Below are positions 13,057 through 28,364 of a stretch of DNA of 64,000 nt, in pieces (position 1 is the first letter of the stretch; the number at the start of each line of letters is the position of its first letter). The translations under genes were made by a program, and so were the position numbers. Location: positions 1,928,402 to 1,992,401 of the forward strand of contig SSBO01000007.1 of NCBI GenBank assembly GCA_005281725.1, in the 5' to 3' direction. The notes below the pieces were generated by a model that was given only the letters and a program-made list of their open reading frames with translations, did not search any database and had not been told where the DNA came from. The DNA comes from Wuchereria bancrofti. Taxonomy: Eukaryota > Nematoda > Chromadorea > Rhabditida > Onchocercidae.

Positions 13057-16000
13057 ACTTGATTATGAGTATGCTTGTTGCTATTAAGTTCCTTTAAATT
13101 TTCTTTTAAACTTTGAAATTAATTATAAAAATGGCTTTACTTTTACTAAAGAAAGAGGACTAATCGATAACTTTCTTTCAGGTTAAGGATGTGCGATCTG
13201 CTATATTATCATATCATTACGGGTATTAATTCAATGAAAGAAGTGTTTGTTTGATATCTTAAGTTGAATTATCAAACTATACACTTCATGATAAAGTTCT
13301 TTTGTTATAACATTTTTATGCACAATAACGATTCTAATAAGCTCTTATCAATTCTGCTGCTTACAAAAGGTCATGCATCATTTCATTAACTTTATTTCTC
13401 TGCATTATCACATATTAGTAACGTTACTTTTTTTCAGCATATCTTCAGATCAAATTGGTCCAACAGCTATTTCAGTTATAAGTTTTAGTGTAGTTAGTTC
13501 AGTTTTGATTTTCTTCTCATTTTCTTTTTAAAAAGAAGGAAAAAGATAAAAACGAATAGACGAGCGATTAATGACTTTTAGCGCTCGACAAGTTGTTACA
13601 CTCTCATTGCTACATTGGTATCAAAGTGAAAAACAAAGAGAACTAATATTGCACACTTCTTACTGTATATATCATAAAAAAGGAAAGAAGAGATTGAAGT
13701 TTCATTGATTTTTTGAAGAATGTATAAAATTTAAAATTTAAACATCGCATATTCAGGAATGAGTGCAAATTGTCAAAGTGTGTAAGTAAATATATTTAGA
13801 TTAATCTACCATAGTGATATATACAGCGATTAAGGTACTGTCTGAACGATTGAAATTTTCAGGTCAAACAAATTAAAATCCTATACAGATTCAGGTCCAA
13901 AAATTGTGATAATTGAATTGAGATAAATTTTTAAATAAATATATAACATTTTTTTTAACTTGAAATTAACTAATTGTATAATTCTCACGTGAACTGGATA
14001 AGCTACACTATGCACTTTTCTAGTTATAGTAATTTTTAATTTGATATGGCAAATGAGCGCTAAAATGAATTTTGAAAAGGTTGTAAGATACGTTTATTTT
14101 TAAATACTAAAAAGAGTTGTGATTAAATTTTCAATAATGTAGTAAATATTTAACATTTCAGTCTGACTTGTCAAACTTGATATTTCAAGAATTTTCGTTT
14201 TTTCTTGAATTTCATCCAGTTTTTTTTTCTTTTAAATAACTGGAGTTAATTTGCTTACATTTTTGGATGCTTTTTTATCAAACTTTTTGAAATTACTGAT
14301 CATCCATAATTTATTGAATTAGTGCTATTTTCATTAAAGCGCATAAGGGCTCTTTCGCCAAAAGCAGAGCACTTATTTTAATAAAATATGATTTGATCAT
14401 TTGAGGACTAATAAGACTCTTCTGATGGATCAATTAGTAGAAGCATATGAGTGCATCGAAAGTTTTAAGTTTAGGTCAAGACATAAGCTTTTGCATCAAA
14501 CAGATTTTGGCATACTTTCACATCATTTTATTTGGTTTCATTTTTTGATGCAGAAAAATTTAATACTGTAAAACTGATATTAAATTGCTATTGCAAAAAC
14601 CTTTTTCGTAAATTAAGCATATTAATCCATATGAATATTTAAATCCTTAAAATTGCTCTTCCAAAAAAAAGATTATGGAATTTTATCCATGCGTATTTTT
14701 TTGATTTTCATTTTTGTGAGATAGAAATTGATAATATAATTGGGATTAATTTCCATTAAAAGGTTAAATCTACCTAAAACTAGGATGGCCACAACAAATA
14801 TCGCTAAAATTATATGAGTAAATCATATTTCAAGTTTCTCTAAATTAATCTTACATTTCTCTTACTGTCTTTGGTTTTGTTGATATAAAAGCAACGGAAG
14901 TACTTCATGTGGTCGTTGCAAAATGGAATGTCTCATTTATATGATATTTTCAACAGTTTAAATTGAGTGTGTGTGTGTGTATGTGTATGTATGTGTATGT
15001 ATGTATGTATGTAGTTAAGAGGTTCTATGAGAATATTTTTTTGAGTATGATCTATTCTAACTTGAGGAATGAAGAAAGTAAGAGTGCGTTAAGTTTTTCA
15101 CATTTGATTGATAATTTGTAAAAAAGGTATGAAAGATCCAATGTTGGCAACTGATTAACCATCATAGAATAAGCTGTTAACGTTGCTTCATTTGGACATA
15201 TTGATAAACGCTATAAATTTGCCAGTTCTTTATAGCAATTTTAATAAAATAATTACCTGTCAGATATGTGGCGGTAACATTAATCTTTTCATTTTTATAA
15301 TATTATACTTTTTTTTTTACCTTATCACTGCTTTACTTATTTCTTCACCTGTTTTTCCTCAATTAAACTTGATACTAATAGACGAAATTAATTTCTGAAT
15401 TTAGCTGAAGCATCCAATAATCCTTTTTATCCAACAGATTTGCAGCAGAATTAATGTAAATGAATATTAAGTAAATAATTGTAATGCCTCTCAAATTTGC
15501 ATATTAATTTGTCTTTTTCAACTCCATTTTTTGAATAAACGAAAAATTTCATAACCGCCATTCTACACCGATCATTCGGTCGCAGATTAATTTAATGACT
15601 TTCTTTTTAAATCAATTCAATTTTTCAACAAATATTGTAATGAATGGTTTCATCCTTATTTAATTTGCATAAGTTAGTTCAAAAAAGGGAAATTTTCAAG
15701 GCATTCGATATAGCAATATATGCTTCTTGGTAAATTAACAACTTAATTTACAATATTCTGTGCTGAAATCAAAATTTGAAATCGAAATCTGTTGAAATCT
15801 TATTTGCATTAAAATTTTATTAAAATATTTGAGAAAATTAACTAAAATTCTCACTAATTTTCACTGGTCATTTTCTTTTTTATTCCAGTGATAAAAATAT
15901 TTTAATAGCTCAGTAACAATATGTCACCATATAAACATATGCAGTCGGGCAGTTTTGGTATACTCTAATGTGTCACTTTATTAAAAGCAAACTTTAATAA

Positions 16001-16858
16001 AATTAAAATTTTAAATTTCATCAACAAAAATTTTATCTATCTTCAACCAATAAAACTAGTTTGTTGTCTTACTGGTATGAATTTCAGAGTAAAAAAAATC
16101 CATGAATTAGAAAACAGAACAATTTTCTTAATCTCATAAATAATTTTTAACTTTATCATCTTTTTATTTACTCTTTGCTAAAAGTATGCGCTATGAAAGC
16201 TTTGCCAGATTAAAATCAGAAAAGACGGTTAGTATCAAACATGCGATCATTATCCCGCTTAGAATTTTTTTTAAATCTTAAAAATACTAATGTTATGTTC
16301 AAAGACCCATTCCGAACAGATCGATTTAAAAGCAAAGATTGGATTTTAACAAAGCAAAGGGAAAAAATTCAATTGAAAATTTCTGATTCTGTGAATAATT
16401 CATGATCTGATAAAAGAAATACCAAACAACTGGTTTCAATTTTCCGTGTGCTCTTCAGCCATTTCTACGTAATGTCCATCAGAATGGGAATTGTTGAAAG
16501 TTTTTCCTTATTGTTCTTTTTTTTTCATTTTTTTTATTGTCACCTGTCTTAATTTCAGAGATAACGGTAATGATAGTTTTACTTGAATTTTGAAATGTTA
16601 TAAATAATGTAGGAGCTACTGTATAATGTTGCTAAAGAAATTGAATATTATTAGTTGACAGATTTTTTCAATGTAATGTGAAATCATTGCTGAGATCATA
16701 TTATAATTTAGGTAATAAGATGATATACGTTGAAAATATGAATTATAAAATTAATTGTATTGTTTTCTCTTAATCAAAATCTTTAATCACAGAAATGTGA
16801 TATCGAAAATACAACAATCAACCTTGCATATATTTAACTTTTTTTTTTTGATGTAATT
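13057..16858. other. Intergenic region between gbb-2 and the beta-subunit gene (convergent 3' ends)
   Basis: This holds the 3' UTRs of the two converging genes and AT-rich intergenic DNA. No coding family, RNA gene or transposon was recognised. It includes a GT/ATGT simple repeat at about 14967-15013. Confidence 0.6.
14967..15013 (+). repeat. GT / ATGT simple repeat
   Basis: A (GT)n run passes into (ATGT)n units, about 47 bp in all. It is an ordinary microsatellite. Confidence 0.9.
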
Positions 16859-19800
16859 TCAAACCATAATATGAGTGATCTTGTCTGAAGGTCCGGTGCT
16901 GTTGGTACGCATTGGATTCCAGTCTGTAGCAAATTTCAACTTTATTAATACATTTTGCAAGAATTATTGAATACTCCAAAATAAAAAAAAAATGAAAATC
17001 AGAAAAAATTTGACATTTCATCATTGATTATTAAAGGATGCACAAAGATACTGACGTTTTGTATGTAATTATACAAATTTCAATCTCCCAACTTCAATTT
17101 CTATGATTTTAATTTTGGCAAGAAATATGAAATTTAATTCATCACGGCAAAATATTACTCTCTTATTCGGTATCAAGTTAAACAACTGGATCATGACAAA
17201 TGGTTGCATATAACCGTTTTGATTATTGAACGGATAGAAGCAATAAGGATAACCAAATTTTGGATATTGTACTATGGTTACATTTGTATTTTCTTCCTTG
17301 AAATTATCAAATTAATTTTAGTTGAAAAGTAATTAATAGTATTGTTTGTTCTTCCGTATATTACCCTATACATGAAGGAAATGATGAAATCTGCATTAAT
17401 TTTTTATCTTTTTTTAAATATTTCCTTAAACTTACATCCGTCTCGGAACTACTCTTAACCTTACATAAAAGTTAAGGGGCATTTTTAATTACAGAACTGC
17501 TATTTGAACAAATTAATTAAAGTAGCAAGTTGATTTTAGCAATTCATAAGAGTAACTGGAAACGACATAAGTAATGATCTCAGACTTTGCAAGAAATAGA
17601 AGTAGTTCTTGAGAGAAAATATTTTTTTTAATGATAAATAATAAGAAAGAATAATGGAAATGTTGAAATTTAAAGTTTAATCAAAATCTTTAAAAAAAAA
17701 TCTTAAAAAGTGGCACCATGACAGAACACTGGAACAACATTCGATCATCGTTGCAGCAAGCTGTTACATTCGTTACTTGGTCACATATTTTATATGCTTC
17801 AAAATCTAGCGAACTGTTAGCAAATAAGTCATATGTTGGACTTTCTGGATAATAACCAAATAACTAAAGTATAAGTAATTAAGTACTGAAAAATGTTGGT
17901 TTGGATGGATGGTGAACAACTTTTTGTATTATAAATCTTTTATGAAAATAGTTTCAAATGCGATTACTATCAGAATCAAAACGCAAAGCTATAAGCTATA
18001 AGCTTCCGTTCGTGAAACTTTTAGGAGGAATTCTTGTAATATAAGATTAATCAAGTTGTTTCTTGAATTTCCAATCTATCACTTCTAATCTTAAGTAAAC
18101 AACTTCGACAACTAACAACTAATTGATTATTTTATTGGTGTGGTTCCTTACTGACAACGACTCTAAAAGTTAGATGCAAAGTAACACATGAAATTCAAGT
18201 AAAGCATACCTTATTTATGCGCAGCATAACACAAAGTGTACCAATATCGTATCCAAACTTAGTTTTCCTAAAAAATTTAAGTTATTGAATTAAAAAAAAG
18301 AATCTCAATCTCTTCAAAATCACTGGCAATTTTGATGCAGTAGCTGCGTTGTTGAATATCATCACATACGTAATGTATGTTCAAAGCTATCATTTAAGAT
18401 CAGACTTATGATAAACTCATCATCTAAAATTAGTTAGCCACTGCATATGGTTTTATTTTACTGTTCGAAAACTTCTAAGATATTTGTTTCACCATTCCTC
18501 AACACTGCTCAAAATATTTCAAGTAGAGATGGAATGATCTTTGATCTTCGTCTTATACAAGCAGAAGTGCAAAACAAAAACTTTCTTGTTTAAAGCACAA
18601 TCACCATAACCGTAATTCTCGTCCGTACTGGTTGCATCTATTTTGCAGAAATGTTTCACAGGTTTTCCACCTACGTACGGTACAACTGTTTTCTTGCAAT
18701 CTATTTTGAATTTGCTGGGTATTATCTCCATCTTCGCATATTCTAAAATTTGACAGATAATAATAGAGTGAGCTGTAAATTCATTTGGTGCTGTGACTTA
18801 CCATACAGAATTCTCCGCAGCCTTCGCACATAAAAAGCATATGATGTTGGATCATCAATATTCCATTTAAAAATATTTTGTTCTTTTTTCATACTTCGCT
18901 TTCGGGGTTCAAAACCAATCCCTGAATGAAGTACTATATATATATTTGAAGTTGTAGCTTTAATACTAATTATAGCTTTAATTCAACATTAGAAACTAGT
19001 AGAAAAAAAAGCAATTTTGCAAATTCCAATGAGTCTTGGAAGTCTCAAGGAATTATAAGTCTTTTTAAGAAATAATTGATAATAATACCTGGAATACCAC
19101 CAATGAAAGTAGTCTCGCCGTAGTACACTGGTGCATCTTTGGTGGTATATAACAACATATATATGCCCGTAGTCACTAGTAACGCAAGAAAAATGTATAT
19201 GCATAGCAAATATGAGATCGTAATAACTGAATATTATTGTCGTTATCATTTATCACTATTATTATCACCATTCTCAAAGCCATCATTATGAAAACTTTCA
19301 ACTTTCAGCAATGACCAACCTATCTCCATTCTTTTCTTCTGTTCATATCTTCATAAATATTTTTCGGAAAGTGCATTGAACAAACCAATTGTCAATATGA
19401 TAAGTTATCATTATAACATACTCCATGCAGTTACTGTACGATTACATAGATACCCATGATGGTAGATGAATTTTCTCATAGATTTTATTCGTCCACTTTG
19501 TTCACGTTCAACAAGCAAATTACGTGGTAGTCCTGTTGATCTAAACGAACTGAGGCTATTAAGTAGTTAACTGTACGAAATGACCTGAGTGACCTATATG
19601 CAATGTGTGAAATGATCCATTCTCTTCTCTTTCACAATATTATATTTCTGGTAAATAAAAAAATTAGACCGCTACTAATCGAAGACCTTCAGATACTAAT
19701 CCAAAAACGCACAGGAATCTATTGTGCTATCAAGTTCATGTTACGATACTAAATCACTTAGAGACTAAAATATTAGAAGAGTGAAGTGTAATACACGTTT

Positions 19801-19954
19801 GCGGCGGCTTTGTTATCATTGACCAGAGTAGTACTTGTTATTTTCTCATTTGTATTAGCACTTTTTGCTTCTAAGGTTGGTATTTGCTGTTGCATTTCTT
19901 TCTCATCATCACTGCTATTCTTTCGCAACTTTTTCTCACTTACCGTTTTCCTGT
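16859..19954 (-). CDS. Divergent Na+/K+-ATPase beta-type subunit (5' end unresolved)
   Basis: Exons in transcript order: 19954-19795, 19549-19422, 19226-19089, 18921-18802, 18742-18582, 17863-17717, 17296-17146, 16923-16859. The phases are consistent across all eight and yield about 355 residues. The order is a charged cytoplasmic N-terminus, MRKFIYHHGYLCNRTVTAW, one membrane helix (about residues 97-122, IYIFLALLVTTGIYMLLY) and a large extracellular part. The assignment rests on this type II layout and on family-like blocks in the right order: DDPTSYAFYVRRLRRILYEY, NYGYGDCALNKK, FGYPYCFYPF, MQPFVMIQLFNL and a C-terminal VIFC. Beta subunits assist folding and delivery of the P-type ATPase alpha subunit. 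Of the six conserved family cysteines, the third appears missing while extra ones are present. The first coding exon, upstream of 19954, was not identified. The donor at 18581 (GTTTTT) is weak. It could be a fast-evolving paralogue. Confidence 0.62.
19603..19650 (+). repeat. Duplicated 48-nt exon-like block, copy 1
   Basis: Sixteen codons (MCEMIHSLLFHNIIFL) followed by gtaaat match 20183-20230 except for one base, which is synonymous (TTT for TTC). It lies on the strand opposite the beta-subunit gene, inside one of that gene's introns. Weaker similarity extends to about 19690. Confidence 0.75.
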
Positions 19955-20109
19955 CTAAAAAGAAAAAAAAACTAAAACTGATAAAAATGATTTGAAACAG
20001 TGAAGAACCGTTCAAATTCAGTTCATTAACTTCAGCAACAATTAATTACTTAATTACTCATGATAATGGAAGGATCACTCCAATTTACACCTTTTCTTTT
20101 TTTTTTCAG

Positions 20110-20480
20110 CATAACTTCCCTCTCAGATCCCCCTCCCGCAGATAGTCTTTTCGCCATTCAAACAGCGAACCAAAAGATGAAAATGTGTGAAATGATCCAT
20201 TCTCTTCTCTTCCACAATATTATATTTCTGGTAAGTAAATTTGCATATTACTTTATTTAATAATCGAAGATTTCGCATTCTTTTGTAGCTGCTTGAAGAT
20301 ATTTCTGAGCAGTATTTCACGTCCTGTAAAATGTCTCTTCCAAGTTGTCTCATAACGGTGATATCACGGTGTCCTTCATATGAGCACCTCTCAGCATTTC
20401 ACTCCGCTCTGCAGAAGTCCCACTTCCCGGTTAACTGCCCGCTTCCTAAATATATTGATAGGGCAGTTTCAATTACGTGA
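20110..20480 (+). pseudogene. DENN-domain-like gene fragment, two exons
   Basis: Exon 20110-20230 has a long polypyrimidine acceptor before it and GTAAGT after it. Exon 20289-20480 begins after TTTTGTAG, keeps phase and ends at TGA. The combined frame is open for about 104 residues. The second exon (MSLPSCLITVISRCPSYEHL, then PLPKYIDRAV) follows the pattern of the central DENN domain: a P-x-C-hydrophobic-SR-x-P stretch, then a PLPxxKYI motif. DENN proteins are Rab guanine-nucleotide exchange factors. No Met start, no upstream uDENN exon and no further DENN exons are visible, so this is a fragment or relic. Alternatively, a donor at TTAC|gtgata could lead to exons I could not find. The identity is tentative. 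Confidence 0.4.
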
Positions 20481-20830
20481 TATTGAGCTGTTATCTGCTT
20501 GATGATCTCTGGTATGTATTCCTTGTGACACGATGCCGCTTAATGTTCATTAATCGATGTTGGCTTCAGCTACTGTTGTAGCTTTGTGGTTGGTCTTTGG
20601 GGGTGTTTGGGTGCCTTCGATAGTTTTTGTGAGGAGGGGTCAAGATTCTTCTGCCTCTGTCTCTCAATATTTTGTTTGTTTCCTGACTTATTGAGATCGG
20701 GTGGCAATTGGTAGACTGGTTTTATGGTTTTATGCGGGGAATTATGGAGAGGAAGATGGGGACTTTGTGAAAGTTTTGTGCTGTTTCAAAAAAAAAGAAG
20801 AGGTTGGTTCGTCTTTCACAGCAGTTTGTT

Positions 20831-20838
20831 ACTTTCAG
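20831..20838 (+). promoter_or_regulatory. Acceptor directly upstream of the rab-2 start (probable trans-splice site)
   Basis: ACTTTCAG ends five bases before the rab-2 ATG at 20844. With no supported upstream exon, this is most simply a spliced-leader acceptor. The ~350 bp upstream is somewhat less AT-rich than its surroundings and should contain the promoter. Confidence 0.55.
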
Positions 20839-20843
20839 TGCGA

Positions 20844-23272
<2,429 letters not shown>

Positions 23273-24062
23273 AATTTAGTCACGCAGACTCCATTATATG
23301 TTGTGTAATCCTTCTGTATGAATCAAAAAGAAATATCCAGTTGGATTTAAGTTTCTAGTCATTTTTATTTTTCTCGAATATTTTTTTCAAAATATTTCCC
23401 CGAAGAGGTTGCGGAATTATTTTATTAAACATACTACTCGAAAGTACTTTCGGAAATAAAATTTTAGCATGTTCTGGGAGTAGAACTGGAAAGGGGAGAA
23501 ATTTTTGGTGTGTAATTTTCGTATAGTTGGGTTGCACCTTGCATTTCTTGCTTTTTTTGTACGTTCATGTACATAATTGTGATCTTGTGAAATGAGTTGT
23601 GATTTTAAACTAAGGCAACCCAGTTTGACTGTCATTGTGCTAAAGCAACTTTTATCAAAGCATATTTTGTCATACTGTCATAAATTCAGCATATTCTATG
23701 GTGTGTTTCATTTCTTTCCTCTTGCTATTAGTTGTTGATGTTTCCTTCCTAACTTAATGAACATTTGATTTGAATTTATCAATCTCATAATATTGTATTT
23801 TCGTTGTTTTAGCTTTTTAATCTAAATATCTGTTTTACTTTAGAATCCAATTCTTTCTGAGTATATATATGTTGTTTTCGTTTTTTGTTCTTTCTAGTGC
23901 TCTTCTATATGTGTATAAAATGAATTTTTTAATTTGATGTGAACTTTTCATCCTCAATACCGGATCCTTTTTTAGACTGGTTCCTGATGTTGTTGAATTT
24001 CTAGCGCACCCAAAGAAGCCAGAGTTTGGGGAATTAATGTTTTTTTTTTTTGTGTTTTTCAG

Positions 24063-24127
24063 CACTGAATGAATTAACAAGCATTATTAACCTACTGGCA
24101 AACAAGGATGCTTCGCTGCAAGCAGTA
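24063..24127 (+). other. Isolated exon-like block
   Basis: A long T-tract ending in CAG precedes a 65-base stretch with one open frame (ALNELTSIINLLANKDASLQ), followed by GTAAGA. The splice signals and codon content look like an internal exon. No neighbouring exon was found, and it does not fit the phase of rab-2. It could be an unspliced relic or part of an undetected gene. Confidence 0.25.
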
Positions 24128-26364
24128 GTAAGATTTCGTTGAAAATTTTATAAGATCGGAATTTTGCAAAAGGAATTTGGGTATAATACCATCACTGATA
24201 TAGTTTGATGGATTACGGCAACGGTAAATTGCTCGACAGAAGTTCTATTTTCAAAAAGAATCCATATTTCTTCTACCTCACAGTTCAGCATTGGTAGGAT
24301 GCATTTATTTGCTTTTTAAAAAATTACAAAGCAGGAGCGAGGTAATGCAGATATGAATTTCGGGGAGCTGAATGATTTTTACTCTCGATTATAAAGCATG
24401 TAAAATATGTAAACAATTTCCATTATCTATTAGGTGTCGTAACATGAATCCAAATGAAGACAAACAATGAGTTTAATTTCTCCACCATTCTGTTGGGTTG
24501 TTATTCCCGTTCTTTTTATATCATTTCCCGGTTTATAATTTTAGAAGCAAAAGTGAAATTTGCATTCTGTCGAGTTCTTAGTTTTTTTGAAAATGAAGTA
24601 TAGTAAAGTACTTTAAAAAGATACTGAATGAACACGATAAACAATTTATGTCTTTGAACCTATCCGTTTATATCTTTAGTGACAAGGAGATAATCACGTA
24701 CAAGTATAATTTCGCCTTGGATATGAAGATACATGAGAAGATCCTTCAAACCATTGAAAATTAAAATTTAATAAATTCGCTAGACACTTTGTTTGGTTTA
24801 CTTTCTACATATAAGAATTTAATCGCAACAAATATTTGACATTAATGTTAATTTTGGAAAACCTTCAGTTTGTTAAAGTTCGGCTGAACGCCACAGCTTA
24901 ACTCCATTTAGCTATATTTAGCTATTTCAACCTTAAAAGTACAATTGATATTTTTAGCAGACAAATCTGTTGCCTGACAAATTTCCGGTGTTTCAAATCA
25001 CAAGGATTACTCCTAAAAGCCACTTATCTTTATTTGTCTCTGATCTATGCTGTTAGACCGATGACCTAATAATTATGGCTAACGGTATTGAATTGTTATG
25101 AGCGAATTTTGATATATTGTCAAGTTTTTTTTTCCTTTTTAATTTTTACAAATACAGTTAGAAATTTTGTTTAGCATTTAAGAAAACGTCGTTCTATTGT
25201 CTGTCCTCATTACAATGGTTAAGGCATACCTATACTGCTGCCAACTCAGAAACTGGATTGCCATAATAAATGAGACATTGTTTACATAACTACTGACATA
25301 TTAGCTGGGCCAGTACTTGCTAACTAGGCCCTAGTGGAATAGCTATATGCAATTAATAGATTCTCAGAGACATATTTTGATGATATGTAATATGCAAGAT
25401 AAGGCACATCAAGCTAAAATGTCTATTAGTTGCTGCAACCTTAAGTAATTGTTCTCTTTCAAATTTCAAACATTTTTTTGGAATGAAAATAGCAAATTTA
25501 TCTAAACCAATGTTACGTAGGCTTGTGATACCACAAATATGCTAGCAAAACAAACTGGTACACTTTCATTAGTTTCTTATAATTTGAAATAGCATCCTTG
25601 TGTTTACGGTTAAGCATGTTCCACATTTCTCATCTATGATTCTATAATTTTAACTTAATGTTTTAATTTCAATTAATTCCATCAAATTTTCTCAAAAATA
25701 TTTTTACCAAGAAAAAAAAATTCTTTTAAAAGAGAAAAGAAAAACATGGGATTTCGGAAAATGTTCTTTGATCCATTAAATTATCTCTCTCTGCATTTTG
25801 GGGTGTAATTGGTGTTAAGAACGAAAAGCATGTTTTGCCAACAAACATCAGTCAAACAGAAGATGGCTCTGTCTCTTCAACAACTCACAGTTGATTTTAC
25901 CCTATATGATTTCCAACTTTGTGCCATGTCTAACTGTTCCAAAATGAATTATTACAATTTGTTTCGAATATGTTAAATTAAATTCCGCTAAATTTAATCT
26001 TTTCTTTACGTTTTATGATTTTTTTACTGCTTAAGACTGATGTCATACTTTAGTTAGAAAGACAATTATAAAAAATTATTAATAACATTAATGAAAATAT
26101 TAACTCAATTAATGTGACGCTACACATTAATGTTATTTAATTCGATTTCTGTATCCTCATTATATTTCACTAATTCGAATTATAATTTTCGATATAAGTA
26201 TTTGGTCGATTCTATATAATTTAAAAAGTAGTGGTTGAATGAATCCAAACTAAGTGATACCAAATTCATTATGCTCGAAGCATTTTCTACAACCAAACCA
26301 AATATTATTTCATTTGCTTAAAGCATCATTCAGTCGCTCGTTTCAAAATAATATTTTCAAACTA

Positions 26365-26451
26365 AGATGAAAACAATTACTTCATTTTCACTAGAATGAA
26401 AACAAAAAATTCATTTTCATCCTAGTCAAAATGAAGTTTTTGTTTTGATCT
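26365..26451. repeat. Foldback (inverted repeat) with 30-bp arms
   Basis: The left arm 26365-26394 and right arm 26422-26451 are reverse complements with four mismatches over 30 bp. The 27-bp centre is itself partly palindromic. No coding content. It may be a small non-autonomous foldback element or a cruciform-forming site. Confidence 0.75.
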
Positions 26452-27121
26452 TAAAGATTGGAAAGTTTAAAATGAGATACACTGACATAAGCTGTGAAAA
26501 GAGTTTTTAGTTTATACTAAATTCTATTATTGCTATCAGAATTTGCTCAGATGTTGTTTATGCACGTATATCAAAATCAATCTCTATGTAATTCTCTTTT
26601 CATTTCATTGAACAATTAACTTTTCAGATTGATTGTGGGATTTTCAAGTGGGCATGTTTTCCTCATTCTATCGAGTTTTATGTCAAACTGGTGATAAGGT
26701 TGCAAATTAAATTTAATTATTTGTAGTGAATAGATACATACTAGAAAGTCATCTATTGGATGGATCGATGAAAAAGTGTTGAGCATTTCACATATTTCAT
26801 TGTTAAATTCCCAAAAAAAAACAGTTAATCTAATTTGTGAAAAAATGGAGAAATTAAGTTCCACAAACATATAAATATAAATTCTAATTGAAGAATCAAG
26901 AAGATTTATTTTATTTTCTTATCTAAATTTACTGCTGCTTATAGTTTACATCATAAAATGGTCTGAAAAAGTTGTATTTGGCTTCTCACAGTAAGCTTTT
27001 TGTTTAAATTGCTTTGTACTTCATTCTAAGATCTCATCTCCTTAGGGAGTTAATTGCCCTATTATCAGAGGAACTTTTACTATCATTGTTGATAGCAGCC
27101 AGTGGCAAATAGTTCACAAGT

Positions 27122-27134
27122 TTTTTATATTTAG
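27122..27134 (+). promoter_or_regulatory. Acceptor upstream of MPC2 copy A (possible trans-splice site)
   Basis: A T-rich tract ending in TTAG lies six bases before the ATG at 27141, consistent with spliced-leader addition. Confidence 0.45.
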
Positions 27135-27140
27135 TAAAAA

Positions 27141-28364
27141 ATGAATTCCTTATGCAAAAGGCTTCTTCCATTGTTACAGATTCTTTATCCATGGTTGCCA
27201 TCGTTTGCCAAAGGTTTGTGGAATCATGAAGCAGGGCCTAAAACAATATTTTTTTGGGCACCAACCATTAAATGGTGTTTGGTGATAGCAGGAGTGACTG
27301 ATTTGAGAAGGCCTGCAGAGAAACTTAGCACTTCTCAGGTTTACTCTTTGCTATTCTCTTACTTATAAATTCCTCTTGCTTCTCTGTTTCATTCGTCCAA
27401 AGTTCGAAGGTGTTATGTTGACATGTCGACCTGCCGATAACTTTGTTTGTTTTATTATATGTCAGCTTTAAACGGCAGAAAATTAGTTGCGTCTATTTGC
27501 AACTAATTATTTTTTCTTCCGAAAGAGTTGAAAATAATTAAAAATTAATAAGAAGCGCATTTATCTTTAATAAAATAAAATGTAACAGCAAAAAATGTTT
27601 AATTGCTATAACGATTAACTGAAGCTGCAGATAGACTTGTAGATCATAGATTATACTTGCATATTTACATGCTAATCCGAGATGTCCTGTATGTGTTGAT
27701 GTTTAAATAATGATACAACATTCCTCAACATTTCCAACCATTTCATCTAAATTTTTGTCAAATTTATAGTCTGCGTTGCAGAATATGGCATTATTTTTCA
27801 CTGGGCTAATATGGACGCGCTATAGTTTCGCTATCCGACCAATTAATTACAATTTAGCAAGTGTTAATTTCTTCGTCAGTACTATCGGTTTATATCAGTT
27901 GTCGAGGAAATTTAAATACGAAGTTTGTTTTAAAAATCTTCCACTTCTCTTTACTCAATTAGGCGGATTTTTTTTTTTTTAATTTGAGGAGTAGAGAGCA
28001 GAACGCACACAGTGAGGATTGAAAATTGTGTAAATTTTCATAGCATATTTAACTGTAACTTCAAAATTTTAGTGTGCTTAACTAATGATTAACTTACATT
28101 TAATTCATTGTTTTCAAACTTAGTTTAATTAGTGAACTTTTCTAATTTTTATGAATTCAAGCATAACAAAAAGTAAGAAACAAATTACTACAACCATTAC
28201 GATTATTACGATTTTGCTGACATTTGCTGTCAGTACTACTCGATATTATTACGGAAGACTTAACCTAATTTTTTTCTTTTAATAAAATATTCATTTTATC
28301 AACTTTGCAGTAAACATTTCAGATGTCACAGAAACAGTTATTATCAGGACGAATTCAGCCATAG
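27141..28364 (+). CDS. mpc-2: Mitochondrial pyruvate carrier 2, tandem copy A
   Basis: Exons: 27141-27338, 27782-27922 and probably 28323-28364, giving about 126 residues. The family core is unmistakable: NHEAGPKTIFFWAP, KWCLVIAGVTDLRRPAEKLS, TGLIWTRYSFAI, INYNLASVNFF. MPC2 pairs with MPC1 in the inner mitochondrial membrane to import pyruvate into the matrix. It has three membrane segments and an N-terminal amphipathic helix. Exon 2 could instead start at 27770 (after TTTATAG), adding four residues, but the alignment to copy B and to other MPC2 proteins favours 27782. The last exon is less certain. Using the earlier acceptor at 28301-28310 would give an immediate stop and a protein ending at FKYE. 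Copy B follows about 3.8 kb downstream in the same orientation. Confidence 0.9.

Larger units (their letters stand above)
23273..27121. other. Intergenic region between rab-2 and the first MPC2 gene
   Basis: This contains the rab-2 3' UTR and about 3.8 kb of AT-rich DNA. The only structured items are an isolated exon-like block at 24063-24127 and a foldback sequence at 26365-26451. No gene or RNA was recognised. Confidence 0.6.

Noticed and set aside
16818..16960. Alternative reading of the last beta-subunit exon (VEICYRLESNAYQQ...)
   Set aside because: It resembles the family C-terminus superficially but needs a poor acceptor and breaks phase. The CTACAG acceptor at 16924-16926 keeps phase and gives a normal-length end.
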